A stretch of 64,000 nucleotides of DNA from Kitasatospora aureofaciens (GCA_000720845.1 JODU01000003.1:186001-250000); one strand, 5' to 3'. Numbered from the stretch's first letter, positions 8,563 through 16,476 are shown. The notes: generated by a model from the sequence alone, not told the origin. Numbers and translations are program-made.

Positions 8563-9455
8563 CGGACCCCCGGACCACCGTCGTCGTCATCACCCACAAC
8601 CGGTGCCCCGAACTCCTGCGCACCCTGGACCGGCTCGCCGAACTCCCCGAAGAACCCCCGGTGATCGTCACCGACAACGGCTCCACCGACGGCACGGCCA
8701 CCGCCGTCGCCCGCCACCACCCCGGCGTACGGCTGCTGCGCCCCGGCCGCAACCTCGGCGCCGTCGGCCGCAACCTGGCGGTCCGCCAGGTCACCACCCC
8801 CTACGTCGCCTTCTGCGACGACGACTCCTGGTGGGCGCCCGGCTCCCTGACCGGAGCCGCGGACCTGCTCGACCGGTACCCGGCGGTCGGCTCGGTCACC
8901 GCCCGCATCCTGGTCGAGCCGGACGGCACCGAGGACCCGATCGTCGAGGAGCTGCGCGACTCGCCCGTGCCCCGCCCCGACTGGCTCCCGGGTCCGGCGC
9001 TCGGCTCCTTCCTGGCCGCCGCGACCGTCCTGCGCACCGACGCCTTCCGGGCCGCGGGCGGCTTCCACCCCCGGCTGTGGCTGGGCGGCGAGGAGGAGCT
9101 GCTCGCCGCCGACCTCGCCGCGAACGGCTGGTGGCTGACGTACGCCGACGACCTGACGATCCATCACCAGCCGTCCGGGGTGAGGGACTCGACCGTGCGG
9201 CGGGCGCACGGCATCCGCAACACCCTGTGGTTCACCTGGCTGCGCCGCCCGGTCGGCCCCGCCCTGCGCCGCACCCTCCACCTGGCCCGCACCGTCCCCC
9301 GCGACACCGCGTCCCTGCGCGCCTTCGCGGAGGCGACGGCCGCCCTGCCGTGGGTGCTGCGCGAACGCCGGGTGCTGCCGCCGGAGGTCGAGGCGCGGCT
9401 GCGCGCACTGGAACCCGCCCAGCGCGGCTCCACGGCCCGCAGCTACACCGGCTGA
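8559..9455 (+). CDS. GT2 family glycosyltransferase (paralogue of the preceding gene)
   Basis: 298 aa, starting MTDPRTTVVVITHNRC. VTDNGSTDGTA near residue 47 and YVAFCDDDSWWAPGSL near 83-98 give the nucleotide-sugar and metal-binding motifs, and GGEEELLAADLAANGWW near 175 resembles the acceptor-side ED/EE motif of GT2 enzymes. It shares the core layout of the upstream GT2, so the two probably arose by tandem duplication. It is the last gene of the heptose/glycosyltransferase operon; the next gene is convergent and starts its 3' end only about 20 bases away. Confidence 0.83.
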   Translation: MTDPRTTVVVITHNRCPELLRTLDRLAELPEEPPVIVTDNGSTDGTATAVARHHPGVRLLRPGRNLGAVGRNLAVRQVTTPYVAFCDDDSWWAPGSLTGAADLLDRYPAVGSVTARILVEPDGTEDPIVEELRDSPVPRPDWLPGPALGSFLAAATVLRTDAFRAAGGFHPRLWLGGEEELLAADLAANGWWLTYADDLTIHHQPSGVRDSTVRRAHGIRNTLWFTWLRRPVGPALRRTLHLARTVPRDTASLRAFAEATAALPWVLRERRVLPPEVEARLRALEPAQRGSTARSYTG

Positions 9456-9475
9456 CACCGCGGGAAACGCGCGGG

Positions 9476-9784
9476 CTAACCCTCCGTCCACCGGCACAGC
9501 AGCCGGAACACCGCGAACAGGGTCACCGGCCACACCCCGGCGAACGCCCAGATCACCCCGGGCGCGGAGGTGACGATGCCGACGACCATCAGCGTCACCG
9601 ACACGGCGAGCAGCAGCAGCACGGTGGGGGTGCGCGGGCGGTACGCCGCGAGACGGGTGGGATCGGGGCGGCGGTGGAGCCGCAGCGTGCGCAGGCGCCG
9701 GTCGAGTCGGCGGTCGCGGCGCAGCGCCCGTTCGACCTCGTCGAGTATGCGTTGCTCGTGTTCGGGGAGCCGGCCGATGGACAC
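9476..9784 (-). CDS. DUF3040 family small membrane protein
   Basis: 102 aa. The reading frame is open far upstream, but a GTG at 9784-9782 preceded by GGGAGGAGACATC is the natural start. The product begins with SIGRLPEHEQRILDEVERALRRD, a pattern typical of DUF3040 proteins (short cytoplasmic helix followed by membrane anchors). Two hydrophobic segments follow (TVLLLLAVSVTLMVVGIVTS and GVIWAFAGVWPVTLFAVF). DUF3040 proteins are common, uncharacterised actinobacterial membrane proteins. Convergent to the glycosyltransferase operon; no functional link is evident. Confidence 0.72.
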   Translation of the reverse strand: MSIGRLPEHEQRILDEVERALRRDRRLDRRLRTLRLHRRPDPTRLAAYRPRTPTVLLLLAVSVTLMVVGIVTSAPGVIWAFAGVWPVTLFAVFRLLCRWTEG

Positions 9785-9843
9785 GATGTCTCCTCCCGGA
9801 GGGGGCGGACCGACCCCCGCCGAGTGCCCGTGCCGTTCCGCGG

Positions 9844-10803
9844 CTAACCGTCCCGCGCAGCCCCGGCGCCCCCGCCCTCCGCCGCGGCCCGCAAGGCGGC
9901 CACCAGGCCGTCCGCCGCGTCCGGGACCGGGTCGGCCGCCCGGAACCCCGCGCCGATCCGCGCCGCCACCGCGCGCCCGTCGGTCAAGCACCAGCGCCAC
10001 CAGCGCTCCAGTGCCCCCTCCACCTCCGTGCGCTCCCCGGCCAGCCGTTCGGCCGCCACCAGCGCCGGCCAGCCACAGGCGCGGGCCTGCGCCGTCACCT
10101 TCGCGCCGCCCACGACCGGGTCCACCGCCAGGACCGGGACACCGGCCCGCAGCGCGAGCACCAGCCCGTGCAGCCGGTCGGTGACGACCAGGTCGAGGCG
10201 GGCCAGTACGGCCTCCAGCTGGGCCGGCGTGCCGCACAGCCGCCAGTCGTGGGCGTCGAGCCGGGTCTCCAGCTCCAGCCGGGCGCAGTCCCGGCCGGCC
10301 AGCCAGCGGGTCAGCACGGCGGCGACCTCCTCGTGCCGCCGTCGGCCCCCGTACTCGTGCTGCCCGTGGGTGAGCACCACCCCGACGACGGGCACCGCGG
10401 GGAGCGCCGGAGCGCGGGCCGCGAGGTCCACGCCCGGACCGGTCCCGGCGCCGTCACGGGCCAGCACCCGGTGGAAGCCGGTGACGGCGGGGGAGTCCGG
10501 ATCGACCACGGAGACCCCGACCGCGATCCGCACGCAGTGCGCGAACCGCCGGTGCAACTCCTCCACCCGCCGCCCGTGCACCGGCCCGCACACGAACACC
10601 AACCGCGAGTACGCCGCCGGGTCCACGTCGTCGAAGTGCGTGCCGTCGGCGCGGAACCCGGGGCTCCACACGACGTCGTACGCCAGCCCCGCGTCCCGCA
10701 GCACCCGCTCCACCCGCTCCAGCGCCAGCACGTCCCCGGCCGTCGCCTCCCCGTGCAGGAAGCTGAACCAGCCGGTCACCAGGATCTTGTCCGGTTCGTG
10801 CAC
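9844..10803 (-). CDS. Polysaccharide pyruvyl transferase family protein
   Basis: 319 aa with a GTG start at 10803-10801. The C-terminal half contains VVTDRLHGLVLALRAGVPVLAVDPV followed by GGAKV, the hallmark of the pyruvyl transferase family (PF04230), which adds ketal-linked pyruvate from PEP to sugars of exported polysaccharides. The N-terminal half is a Rossmann-like domain beginning KILVTGWFSFLHGEATAGD, which fits the opening of this family. It is transcribed toward the heptose/glycosyltransferase operon and may modify the same glycan (inference). No signal peptide or membrane segment. Confidence 0.7.
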   Translation of the reverse strand: MHEPDKILVTGWFSFLHGEATAGDVLALERVERVLRDAGLAYDVVWSPGFRADGTHFDDVDPAAYSRLVFVCGPVHGRRVEELHRRFAHCVRIAVGVSVVDPDSPAVTGFHRVLARDGAGTGPGVDLAARAPALPAVPVVGVVLTHGQHEYGGRRRHEEVAAVLTRWLAGRDCARLELETRLDAHDWRLCGTPAQLEAVLARLDLVVTDRLHGLVLALRAGVPVLAVDPVVGGAKVTAQARACGWPALVAAERLAGERTEVEGALERWWRWCLTDGRAVAARIGAGFRAADPVPDAADGLVAALRAAAEGGGAGAARDG

Positions 10804-10900
10804 AGTGCCCCCGGGTGCCCCGCAGGGGGCCCGGCAACCCCCGCGACGGCGGCCGGACGGGTCCGGTCAGCGTCCGACCACCCGGGGCGACGGCCGAGCG

Positions 10901-10985
10901 GACCGGGGACCGGGGGCCGGGGACCGGTGGTCGGTGACCGGTGACCGGTGACCGGTGGTCGGGGGCCGGGGACCGGTGGTGGGGG
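10901..10985. repeat. Short imperfect repeats of GGTGACC/GGGGACC units
   Basis: Three perfect 7-base GGTGACC units in tandem at 10933-10953 are flanked by degenerate relatives (GGGGACC, GGGGGCC, GGTGGTC). The array lies in the divergent promoter region between the pyruvyl transferase gene and the AlkZ-like gene. It is a slippage-prone low-complexity tract; no function is assigned. Confidence 0.6.
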
Positions 10986-11032
10986 ATCGCGGCGGTCGGC
11001 GATCGCGGACAGGATCCGTCCTCGATCCCCGC

Positions 11033-11038
11033 TACCGT
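11033..11038 (+). promoter_or_regulatory. -10 element of a probable leaderless promoter
   Basis: TACCGT ends 6 bases before the ATG at 11045. There is no Shine-Dalgarno sequence in front of the gene, so transcription probably starts at or next to the ATG. Confidence 0.4.
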
Positions 11039-11044
11039 GCCCGC

Positions 11045-12151
11045 ATGACGACCAAGGCAGGAACGACCGCCCCCGTCCTCGGCATCCGGGCCCTCAACCG
11101 CGCCACCCTGGCCCGCCAGTTGCTGCTGCGCCGTGCGGTGATGACCGCCGAGGCCGCCGTCGCGCACCTGGTCGGGCTCCAGGCGCAGAACGTGAAGCCC
11201 CCGTACTACGCGCTCGCCGCCCGCCTCGACGGGTTCGCCCCCGAAGACCTGTCCGCGCCGATGGCCGACCGCCGCGTCGCCCGGCTCGTCACCCTGCGCT
11301 CGACCATCCACACCCACACCGCCGACGACTGCCTCACTCTGCGCCCGCTGGTGCAGGCCGCCCGGGAACGGGAGTTGAGGATGTTCCGCGCGGGCCTGAC
11401 CGGTGTCGACCTGGACCGGCTGGCCCGCCTGGCCCGGGACCTGGTCGAGGCCGAGCCGCGCACCATGGGGCAGTTGCGCGAGGCCCTCGGCGCCGAGTGG
11501 CCCGACGCCGACCCGCAGGCCCTGTCCGTGGCCGCCCGCTGCCGGCTGCCGCTCGTCCAGGTGACGCCGCGCGGACTGTGGGGGCGCAGCGGTCAGGTCG
11601 CGCTCACCACCGCCGAGCACTGGTTCTCACGCCCCGCGCGGCCGGCGCCCGCTCCCGACGACGTCGTGCTGCGCTACCTCGCCGCGTTCGGACCCGCGTC
11701 GGTGAAGGACATGCAGACCTGGGCCGGGCTGACCCGGCTCCGGGACGCCTTCGAACGGCTCCGTCCGCGCCTCGTCACCTTCCGGGACCCGCACGGCACC
11801 GAACTCTTCGACCTCCCCGACGCGCCGCGCCCCGACCCGGACACCCCGGCCCCGCCGCGCTTCCTGCCCGAGTTCGACAACCTGCTCCTCTCCCACGCCG
11901 ACCGCGCCCGCGTCGTCCCGCCCGAGCACAAGGGCCGCACCTGGAAGAAGAACCAGGCCTACCGCGTCCTGCTCGTCGACGGCTTCGTGGCCGGACTGTG
12001 GAAGCTGGAGGACGACGCCCTGGTCGTCGAGGCCTTCGCCCGCCCCTCGAAGACGCGGCGGGAGGAGATCGCCGCCGAGGGCGAGCGGATGCTCGCGACG
12101 CTGCACGCCGGCACCGCGTACGACATCCGCTTCGGGACCGTACGCGGCTGA
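11045..12151 (+). CDS. AlkZ/HTH_42 family (winged-helix) DNA glycosylase homologue
   Basis: 368 aa, the usual length of the HTH_42 superfamily (PF06224). Streptomyces AlkZ, a member, unhooks DNA interstrand cross-links made by azinomycin-type natural products. The N-terminal VGLQAQNVKPPYYAL carries Q46-A-Q48, matching the catalytic QxQ motif of the AlkZ branch rather than the QxD of the AlkX/YcaQ branch. RLVTLRSTIHTHTADD and the C-terminal PEHKGRTWKKNQAYRVLLVDG are further family features. It stands alone, divergent from a pyruvyl transferase gene and with no antibiotic genes next to it, so a general alkyl-base repair role is more likely than self-resistance to one product. Confidence 0.72.
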   Translation: MTTKAGTTAPVLGIRALNRATLARQLLLRRAVMTAEAAVAHLVGLQAQNVKPPYYALAARLDGFAPEDLSAPMADRRVARLVTLRSTIHTHTADDCLTLRPLVQAARERELRMFRAGLTGVDLDRLARLARDLVEAEPRTMGQLREALGAEWPDADPQALSVAARCRLPLVQVTPRGLWGRSGQVALTTAEHWFSRPARPAPAPDDVVLRYLAAFGPASVKDMQTWAGLTRLRDAFERLRPRLVTFRDPHGTELFDLPDAPRPDPDTPAPPRFLPEFDNLLLSHADRARVVPPEHKGRTWKKNQAYRVLLVDGFVAGLWKLEDDALVVEAFARPSKTRREEIAAEGERMLATLHAGTAYDIRFGTVRG

Positions 12152-12185
12152 ACCCGCGAGCCCGTGCGGGCGGCAGGCATGGAGA

Positions 12186-12226
12186 GGGGGCGTTGCGGGC
12201 CGCTCGTGGAGGCCCGCAACGCCCCC
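12186..12226. terminator. Strong bidirectional hairpin terminator
   Basis: A perfect 16-bp stem (12186-12201 with 12211-12226) around a 9-base loop. It lies after the AlkZ-like gene and after the tiny minus-strand ORF at 12257-12295, so it can end transcription from both sides. There is no T-run, as is common in Streptomyces. Confidence 0.8.
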
Positions 12227-12256
12227 TGGTCTTGCGCCTGAGGGGTCCTCAGGGGG

Positions 12257-12295
12257 TCAAACGGCGGCCGGCCCGGAACGGGTGAGCACGGACAT
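12257..12295 (-). CDS. Possible 12-residue peptide ORF in its own small transcription unit
   Basis: ATG at 12295-12293 preceded by GAGGAGACTC (strong ribosome-binding site, good spacing) encodes MSVLTRSGPAAV and stops with TGA at 12257. Upstream on the same strand are a TAGCGT -10-like element (12404-12399) and a CCCCTAGGGG palindrome (12438-12447); downstream is the strong hairpin at 12186-12226. This gives a complete promoter-RBS-ORF-terminator layout of roughly 200 bases. The peptide resembles nothing I recognise. It could equally be a small RNA with a chance ORF. Confidence 0.35.
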   Translation of the reverse strand: MSVLTRSGPAAV

Positions 12296-12437
12296 GAGTC
12301 TCCTCAGGCGGTTGCCGGTGGGGGGTCGCACGGGCGTGGGGGGTTGCACGGGGATCTCGGGACAGATCCCCGTATGCCCGGGCGAGCGGCACGTGCTCAC
12401 GCTAGAACCGGTGGTCCGGGCCACCCAATGAGGGAAC

Positions 12438-12447
12438 CCCCTAGGGG
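12438..12447. promoter_or_regulatory. CCCCTAGGGG palindrome, candidate LuxR-type operator
   Basis: Perfect 10-base palindrome centred about 50 bases upstream of the transcript start inferred for the tiny ORF, and just downstream of the large LuxR-family gene. Half-sites of the CTAGGG type are bound by LuxR-family HTH domains such as PimM in Streptomyces. Placement fits an activator site. Inference only. Confidence 0.35.
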
Positions 12448-12511
12448 ACGCCGGGCAGGGAAAACCCTCGGTTCACCGCCGGTAAACCCGGCCGTCGCCG
12501 GACGCCCGTCC

Positions 12512-15343
12512 TCAGTCGGCTCGCCGGCCCGCCGCCAGCCGGACGATGTCGACCCGGGACCTGATCCCCAGTTTGCGGTAGACCCGGGTCAGGGTCGCCT
12601 CGACGGTCTTGACGCTGACGAACAGCCGGGCGGCGATCTCCCGGTTGGTCGCGCCCTCCATCACCAGCGCGGCCACCTGACGCTCCATCGCGGCGAGTCC
12701 CGCCAGACCGTCCGGCTCGGCGGCCGGCACCGGGGGTGCCCCGGCCGCCCGCGCCGCGACGGCCGCCTCCACCCGCCCCAGCCAGGGCAGCGCCCGGCAC
12801 CGCCGGAACAGCCGCGCCGCCTCGTCGTACGACGCCGGCTCCGGTGCCCGGCCCGGCCGTTCGGCGTGCAGCTCGGCCAGCGCGAAGACCGCCCGGGCCT
12901 CCTCCAGGCCGAACCCGAGCCCGGCCAGCCGCTCCCGCGCCGACGTCAACCGGGCCAAGGCCGCCCGGTGTTCGCCCCGCGCCGCCCGCACCAGCGCCTC
13001 GGACCGGTCGAGGACGGCGAGCACGCTCTGGCGTCCGAGCCGCAGGGCGTGCGCCCGGGTGACCTCGATGACGTCCATGGCCTCGGCCGGTTCCCCGGTG
13101 CGCACCAGGGCCTCCGCGAGATCGCCCTGCCACCGGCCGCGCGCCGGGTCGGTGATGCCCGCGCCGGCCTCCAGCTCCCGCACCCGGCGCAGCACCCGTA
13201 CGGCCGCCGCCGCGTCGCCCGCCGCCAGGTGCGCGTGACCGAGCGCGGCCAGCGCCCGCGGCAGGTACACGGCGTCGCCGTCCCCCTCCGCCAGCCGCAC
13301 CGCCTCCCGGGCCAGCTCCAGGGCCCGGCCGGGGTCGCCGCCCGCGGCCTCGGCGAGCGCGGCCTGCATCGCGCCCGCGCCCTCCCCGATGCCCGCGTCG
13401 CGCGCCAGGGTCAGGCTCTCCCGGGACAGCTCCAGGGCCCGGCCGCAGTGGCCGGAGTGCAACTCGGTCTCCGCGAGGAAACGCAGGTAGTGGACCTCGC
13501 TCTCGGCCATGCCGCGCCGGCGCACCTCGCGCAGCAGCGCGGTGACGGTGCTCCGTGCCTCCGCCAGCCGGTCGCTCATCACCAGCCACCGGAACCGGGA
13601 GGAGCCCGCCCCGTTGTGGTGGCACGCCACCCGCGGGTCCTGCGGCTCCTGGAGCGCCCGCTGGATGGTCGCCGGGGCGTCGGGGTGGCCCATCAGCGTC
13701 TCCGACTGCGCCTGGAAGGCGAGCGCGAGCAGCTCGGTGCGGCGGTCCCCGGCCCGCGCCGCCAGCCGGGCCGCGTGCGCGGCCTCCTCGCGGCCCTGGG
13801 CGAAGTCGCCCTGCACCACCAGGGAGCGCCAGGCCAGCTGGTAGTGGACCAGGGCGAGCAGCCGCGGGTCGTCGCCCGCGTCGGCCAGGGCCTGCGGGAA
13901 GACGGCGTCCACCTCGCCGATGGCCTGCCCGGCCGCCTCGATCACCGCCATCCAGGCCCGGACCCGCTCGCCGGGCGCGGTGGCCCCGGTCAGCACCTCG
14001 CGGGCGACGTCGCGGGCGAGGTCCTGCTCGCCCGCGGTGATCGCGTCCTCGGCGGCCGTCAGCCGGCGCTCGTCCGGGCCCGGAGTGCTGTCCGCCGGGG
14101 TGTGGTGGGCGGCGAGCAGCCCCAGCGAGGCGGCCACCGAAGGCGCCCCGCGGTCCCGGGCCAGCGCCGCGGCCTGAGCCAGCCGGGCCGCCACCTGCGG
14201 GTCGGTGCCGATGGTGGCCAGCGCAAGATGCCGGGCGCGCTCGATCGGGTCGGAGGCTGCCGTGGACAGCGCGGCGTGCGCGGCCCGCCGCTCCGGCGCG
14301 GGGGCCTCGGCGTACAGCGCGGCCGAGATCAGCGGATGCGCGAACCGTACGGTCGGACCCTCCGGGTCGGGTGCCAGCAGCCCGAGCGCCGCCGCCTGCG
14401 CCGTCTCCGCCTCGGCGTTCTCCCGGCCGGCCGCGTGCAGCAGCGCCGGGGTGGGGCGGGCGCCCGCGCTGGCGACCAGCAGGGTGCGGCGGGCCTCGTC
14501 CGACAGCATCTCCAGACGGGACAGGACCAGGGCGCGCAGCGAGGTCGGCACCGGCAGCGGCTCGCCCGGACGCGGTGCGGCGGGACTCTCGGCCAGGGCC
14601 CGGCCCAGCTCCAGGGCGAACAGCGGATTGCCGCCGCTGGTGCGGTGGATGTCGCGGACGGTGGAACGGTGCAGGCCCGAGTAGCCGCGTTGGTCCAGCA
14701 GCGTCGAGACCTGGGCGCGGGTCAGCGGACCGAGGCGCACCGCACGGGTGTCCGGGGGCGAGGTGCGCAGATGACGGTCGTACTCCGCGTCCTGGGTCTC
14801 GGGCCCCTCGGTGCGCACCGCGCACAGCAGCCGCACCGGGGTGTCGCCCAGGCGGCGGGCGGCGAAGCCGAGGAGTTCCGTGCTGGCCGGATCGAGCCAC
14901 TGGAGGTCGTCGGCGACGACCAGGACGGGCCCCGCGGCGGCGAGGGCCCGCAGCGCGGACAGCACGGCCAGACGCAGCGCGAGGCCGTCGCGCTGGAGGG
15001 TGGACTCGCCGCGGCCGGTCAGCGCGGACTCCAGTGCGGTGTGCTGGGCGGCCGGCAGCGCGGGGGAGACCTCGTCGAGGACCTGGCCCAGGAGGTCGGC
15101 GAGGGCGAGGAAGGGGAGATGGGATTCGGACTCGGTGGCCGAGCAGCGCAACACGGTGTGCGCCGTGCGGGCGTACTCCGCGGCCAGGGTGCGCAGGACC
15201 GTCGACTTCCCGATTCCGGCGGGCCCGTGCAGCAGCACGCTGCCGCCCCGGGAGAGCTGCTCACGCGCCGCGGCGAACGACTCCTCCCGCCCGATGACCA
15301 GGTCGGAGCGGCATCCGGCAGCGTCCGCGAAGTCCCGTGGCAC
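12512..15343 (-). CDS. Large ATP-binding LuxR-family (LAL) transcriptional regulator
   Basis: 943 aa. The GTG start at 15343-15341 is preceded by a GGAGGGGAG sequence. Domains: AAA-type ATPase at the N-terminus with Walker A GPAGIGKST (40-48) and a Walker B-like VLVVADDLQWLD near 130-140; a long helical TPR-like middle; and a C-terminal LuxR HTH (about 875-935) containing VMEGATNREIAARLFVSVKTVEATL. This is the MalT/LAL architecture, in which ligand and ATP binding control DNA binding. The target is not evident: no biosynthetic cluster is adjacent, and the nearest candidate site is the CCCCTAGGGG palindrome just past its 3' end. Confidence 0.88.
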   Translation of the reverse strand: MPRDFADAAGCRSDLVIGREESFAAAREQLSRGGSVLLHGPAGIGKSTVLRTLAAEYARTAHTVLRCSATESESHLPFLALADLLGQVLDEVSPALPAAQHTALESALTGRGESTLQRDGLALRLAVLSALRALAAAGPVLVVADDLQWLDPASTELLGFAARRLGDTPVRLLCAVRTEGPETQDAEYDRHLRTSPPDTRAVRLGPLTRAQVSTLLDQRGYSGLHRSTVRDIHRTSGGNPLFALELGRALAESPAAPRPGEPLPVPTSLRALVLSRLEMLSDEARRTLLVASAGARPTPALLHAAGRENAEAETAQAAALGLLAPDPEGPTVRFAHPLISAALYAEAPAPERRAAHAALSTAASDPIERARHLALATIGTDPQVAARLAQAAALARDRGAPSVAASLGLLAAHHTPADSTPGPDERRLTAAEDAITAGEQDLARDVAREVLTGATAPGERVRAWMAVIEAAGQAIGEVDAVFPQALADAGDDPRLLALVHYQLAWRSLVVQGDFAQGREEAAHAARLAARAGDRRTELLALAFQAQSETLMGHPDAPATIQRALQEPQDPRVACHHNGAGSSRFRWLVMSDRLAEARSTVTALLREVRRRGMAESEVHYLRFLAETELHSGHCGRALELSRESLTLARDAGIGEGAGAMQAALAEAAGGDPGRALELAREAVRLAEGDGDAVYLPRALAALGHAHLAAGDAAAAVRVLRRVRELEAGAGITDPARGRWQGDLAEALVRTGEPAEAMDVIEVTRAHALRLGRQSVLAVLDRSEALVRAARGEHRAALARLTSARERLAGLGFGLEEARAVFALAELHAERPGRAPEPASYDEAARLFRRCRALPWLGRVEAAVAARAAGAPPVPAAEPDGLAGLAAMERQVAALVMEGATNREIAARLFVSVKTVEATLTRVYRKLGIRSRVDIVRLAAGRRAD

Positions 15344-15507
15344 GGTGACCGCTCCCCTCCGTGTGTCGTGTCCGGGCCAATATTAGGCAACCGCGCATCG
15401 CGTGACGGGGGACGGCGAGGTGACCCGAACAACAAACCCGAGCCCACCCAAGACCAAGATCGGGTGAGAAACGCCCGGCCGGTGCCCCGGGGCACCCGGA
15501 CCGCGGA

Positions 15508-16350
15508 CTACGGCAGCCACCCCGTCCGGCGGGCGGCGGCGACGGCCTCCGTGCGGGTGCGGGCGCCCAGTTTGCGCATGGCCGAGCGCAAGTAGCTCTT
15601 GACGGTCTCCGGACCCACCCCGAGCCGCCCGGCCGCCTCCCCGTTCGTAGCCCCCGCGGCCACGCAGGCCAGCACGTCCACCTCGCGCGGTGCCAGCCGG
15701 GGCCCCGGGGCGGGACCGTCCCCCGCCACCAGCAGGCCGCACGCGCGCAGCAGCTCGTCCCGCAGCGCCGGGTCCGTGATCCTCGGCGCCAGCGCCCGCA
15801 GCGCCGCGTGCGCCTCCCGCACCTGCTCCCAGGCCGCGCCACCCGCGCCGCCCGCCGGACCGGGCGCGGGCGGCGCGGCCGCCGCCAGCAGCTCGTCCGC
15901 CTCGTCCCGCAGCACCAGCGCCTGCTCCGCGTCTCGCGCCGCCGCCACGGCCGCGCTCAGCGTGCGGTCGCCCAGCGGCTGGGCCGTGCGCAGCGCGCCG
16001 TACAGCACGCCGCGCACCCGGCGCCGTACGACCACCGGCACCGCCAGGACCGAGCGCAGGCCCTCGGCGGCGACGGGCAGGTCGTACTCGTGGCTGATCT
16101 GCCGGGAGACGGAGTAGTCCGTCACCGCGCACGGCCGCGACAGTGCCACCGCCCGGCCGCCGAGCCCGTTGCCGGCCGTCACCGCCAGCGCGCTGAGCGC
16201 CGTCGTGGCCGTGCCGCTCAGCTCGCTGATGCGCACCTGGCGCCGACCGGACTCCACGAGCCCGCCGAAGGCGACGGGCAGCCCGGTCGTGCGCCGCAGC
16301 CGCGCCAGCGCGCTGCGGATCTGAGCCGCGTCCGCCGCGTCCACCGCCAC
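15508..16350 (-). CDS. GAF-domain LuxR-family regulator (RamA-like)
   Basis: 280 aa from a GTG at 16350-16348, chosen because GGGAGGA lies about 9 bases upstream; an ATG at 16422 in the same frame would run through the divergent promoter. Residues about 25-165 look like a GAF sensor domain (AVTDYSVSRQISHEYDLPV, SVLAVPVVVRRRVRGVLYG). The C-terminus (about 215-275) is a LuxR HTH: APREVDVLACVAAGATNGEAAGRLGVGPETVKSYL. The GAF-LuxR arrangement is that of corynebacterial RamA, a regulator of acetate metabolism. It is divergent from two acyl-CoA synthetase genes and probably controls them. Confidence 0.8.
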   Translation of the reverse strand: MAVDAADAAQIRSALARLRRTTGLPVAFGGLVESGRRQVRISELSGTATTALSALAVTAGNGLGGRAVALSRPCAVTDYSVSRQISHEYDLPVAAEGLRSVLAVPVVVRRRVRGVLYGALRTAQPLGDRTLSAAVAAARDAEQALVLRDEADELLAAAAPPAPGPAGGAGGAAWEQVREAHAALRALAPRITDPALRDELLRACGLLVAGDGPAPGPRLAPREVDVLACVAAGATNGEAAGRLGVGPETVKSYLRSAMRKLGARTRTEAVAAARRTGWLP

Positions 16351-16389
16351 TCGTCCCGTCCTCCCTCGCGACCGCCGTCCGGGACGCAC

Positions 16390-16405
16390 ACCCCCGTTCG
16401 GGGGT
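16390..16405. promoter_or_regulatory. ACCCCCG-TT-CGGGGGT palindrome, candidate GAF-LuxR operator
   Basis: A perfect 7-2-7 palindrome in the 126-base gap between the GAF-LuxR gene and the divergent acyl-CoA synthetase gene. RamA sites in corynebacteria are described as AC4-5 / G4-6T runs, which both arms match. The position allows regulation of both genes. Confidence 0.5.
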
Positions 16406-16476
16406 AGTGAGACCCACATCACGGATTAGACGATGGCACCGAGCCGCCCGGCAAGGTCCGGCACCGAGGAGGACAG

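Noticed and set aside
10933..10953. Tandem repeats considered as a CRISPR or iteron array
   Set aside because: Units are only 7 bases, contiguous, without spacers; simple low-complexity.
12344..15595. 1083-aa plus-strand open frame across the LAL gene
   Set aside because: It is antisense to a well-formed LAL regulator with Walker A and LuxR HTH motifs; its translation is Gly/Arg/Gln-rich, typical of a high-GC shadow frame.
16351..16422. N-terminal extension of the GAF-LuxR protein from an ATG at 16422
   Set aside because: It would code through the palindrome and divergent promoter and lacks a ribosome-binding site; a GTG at 16350 has one.
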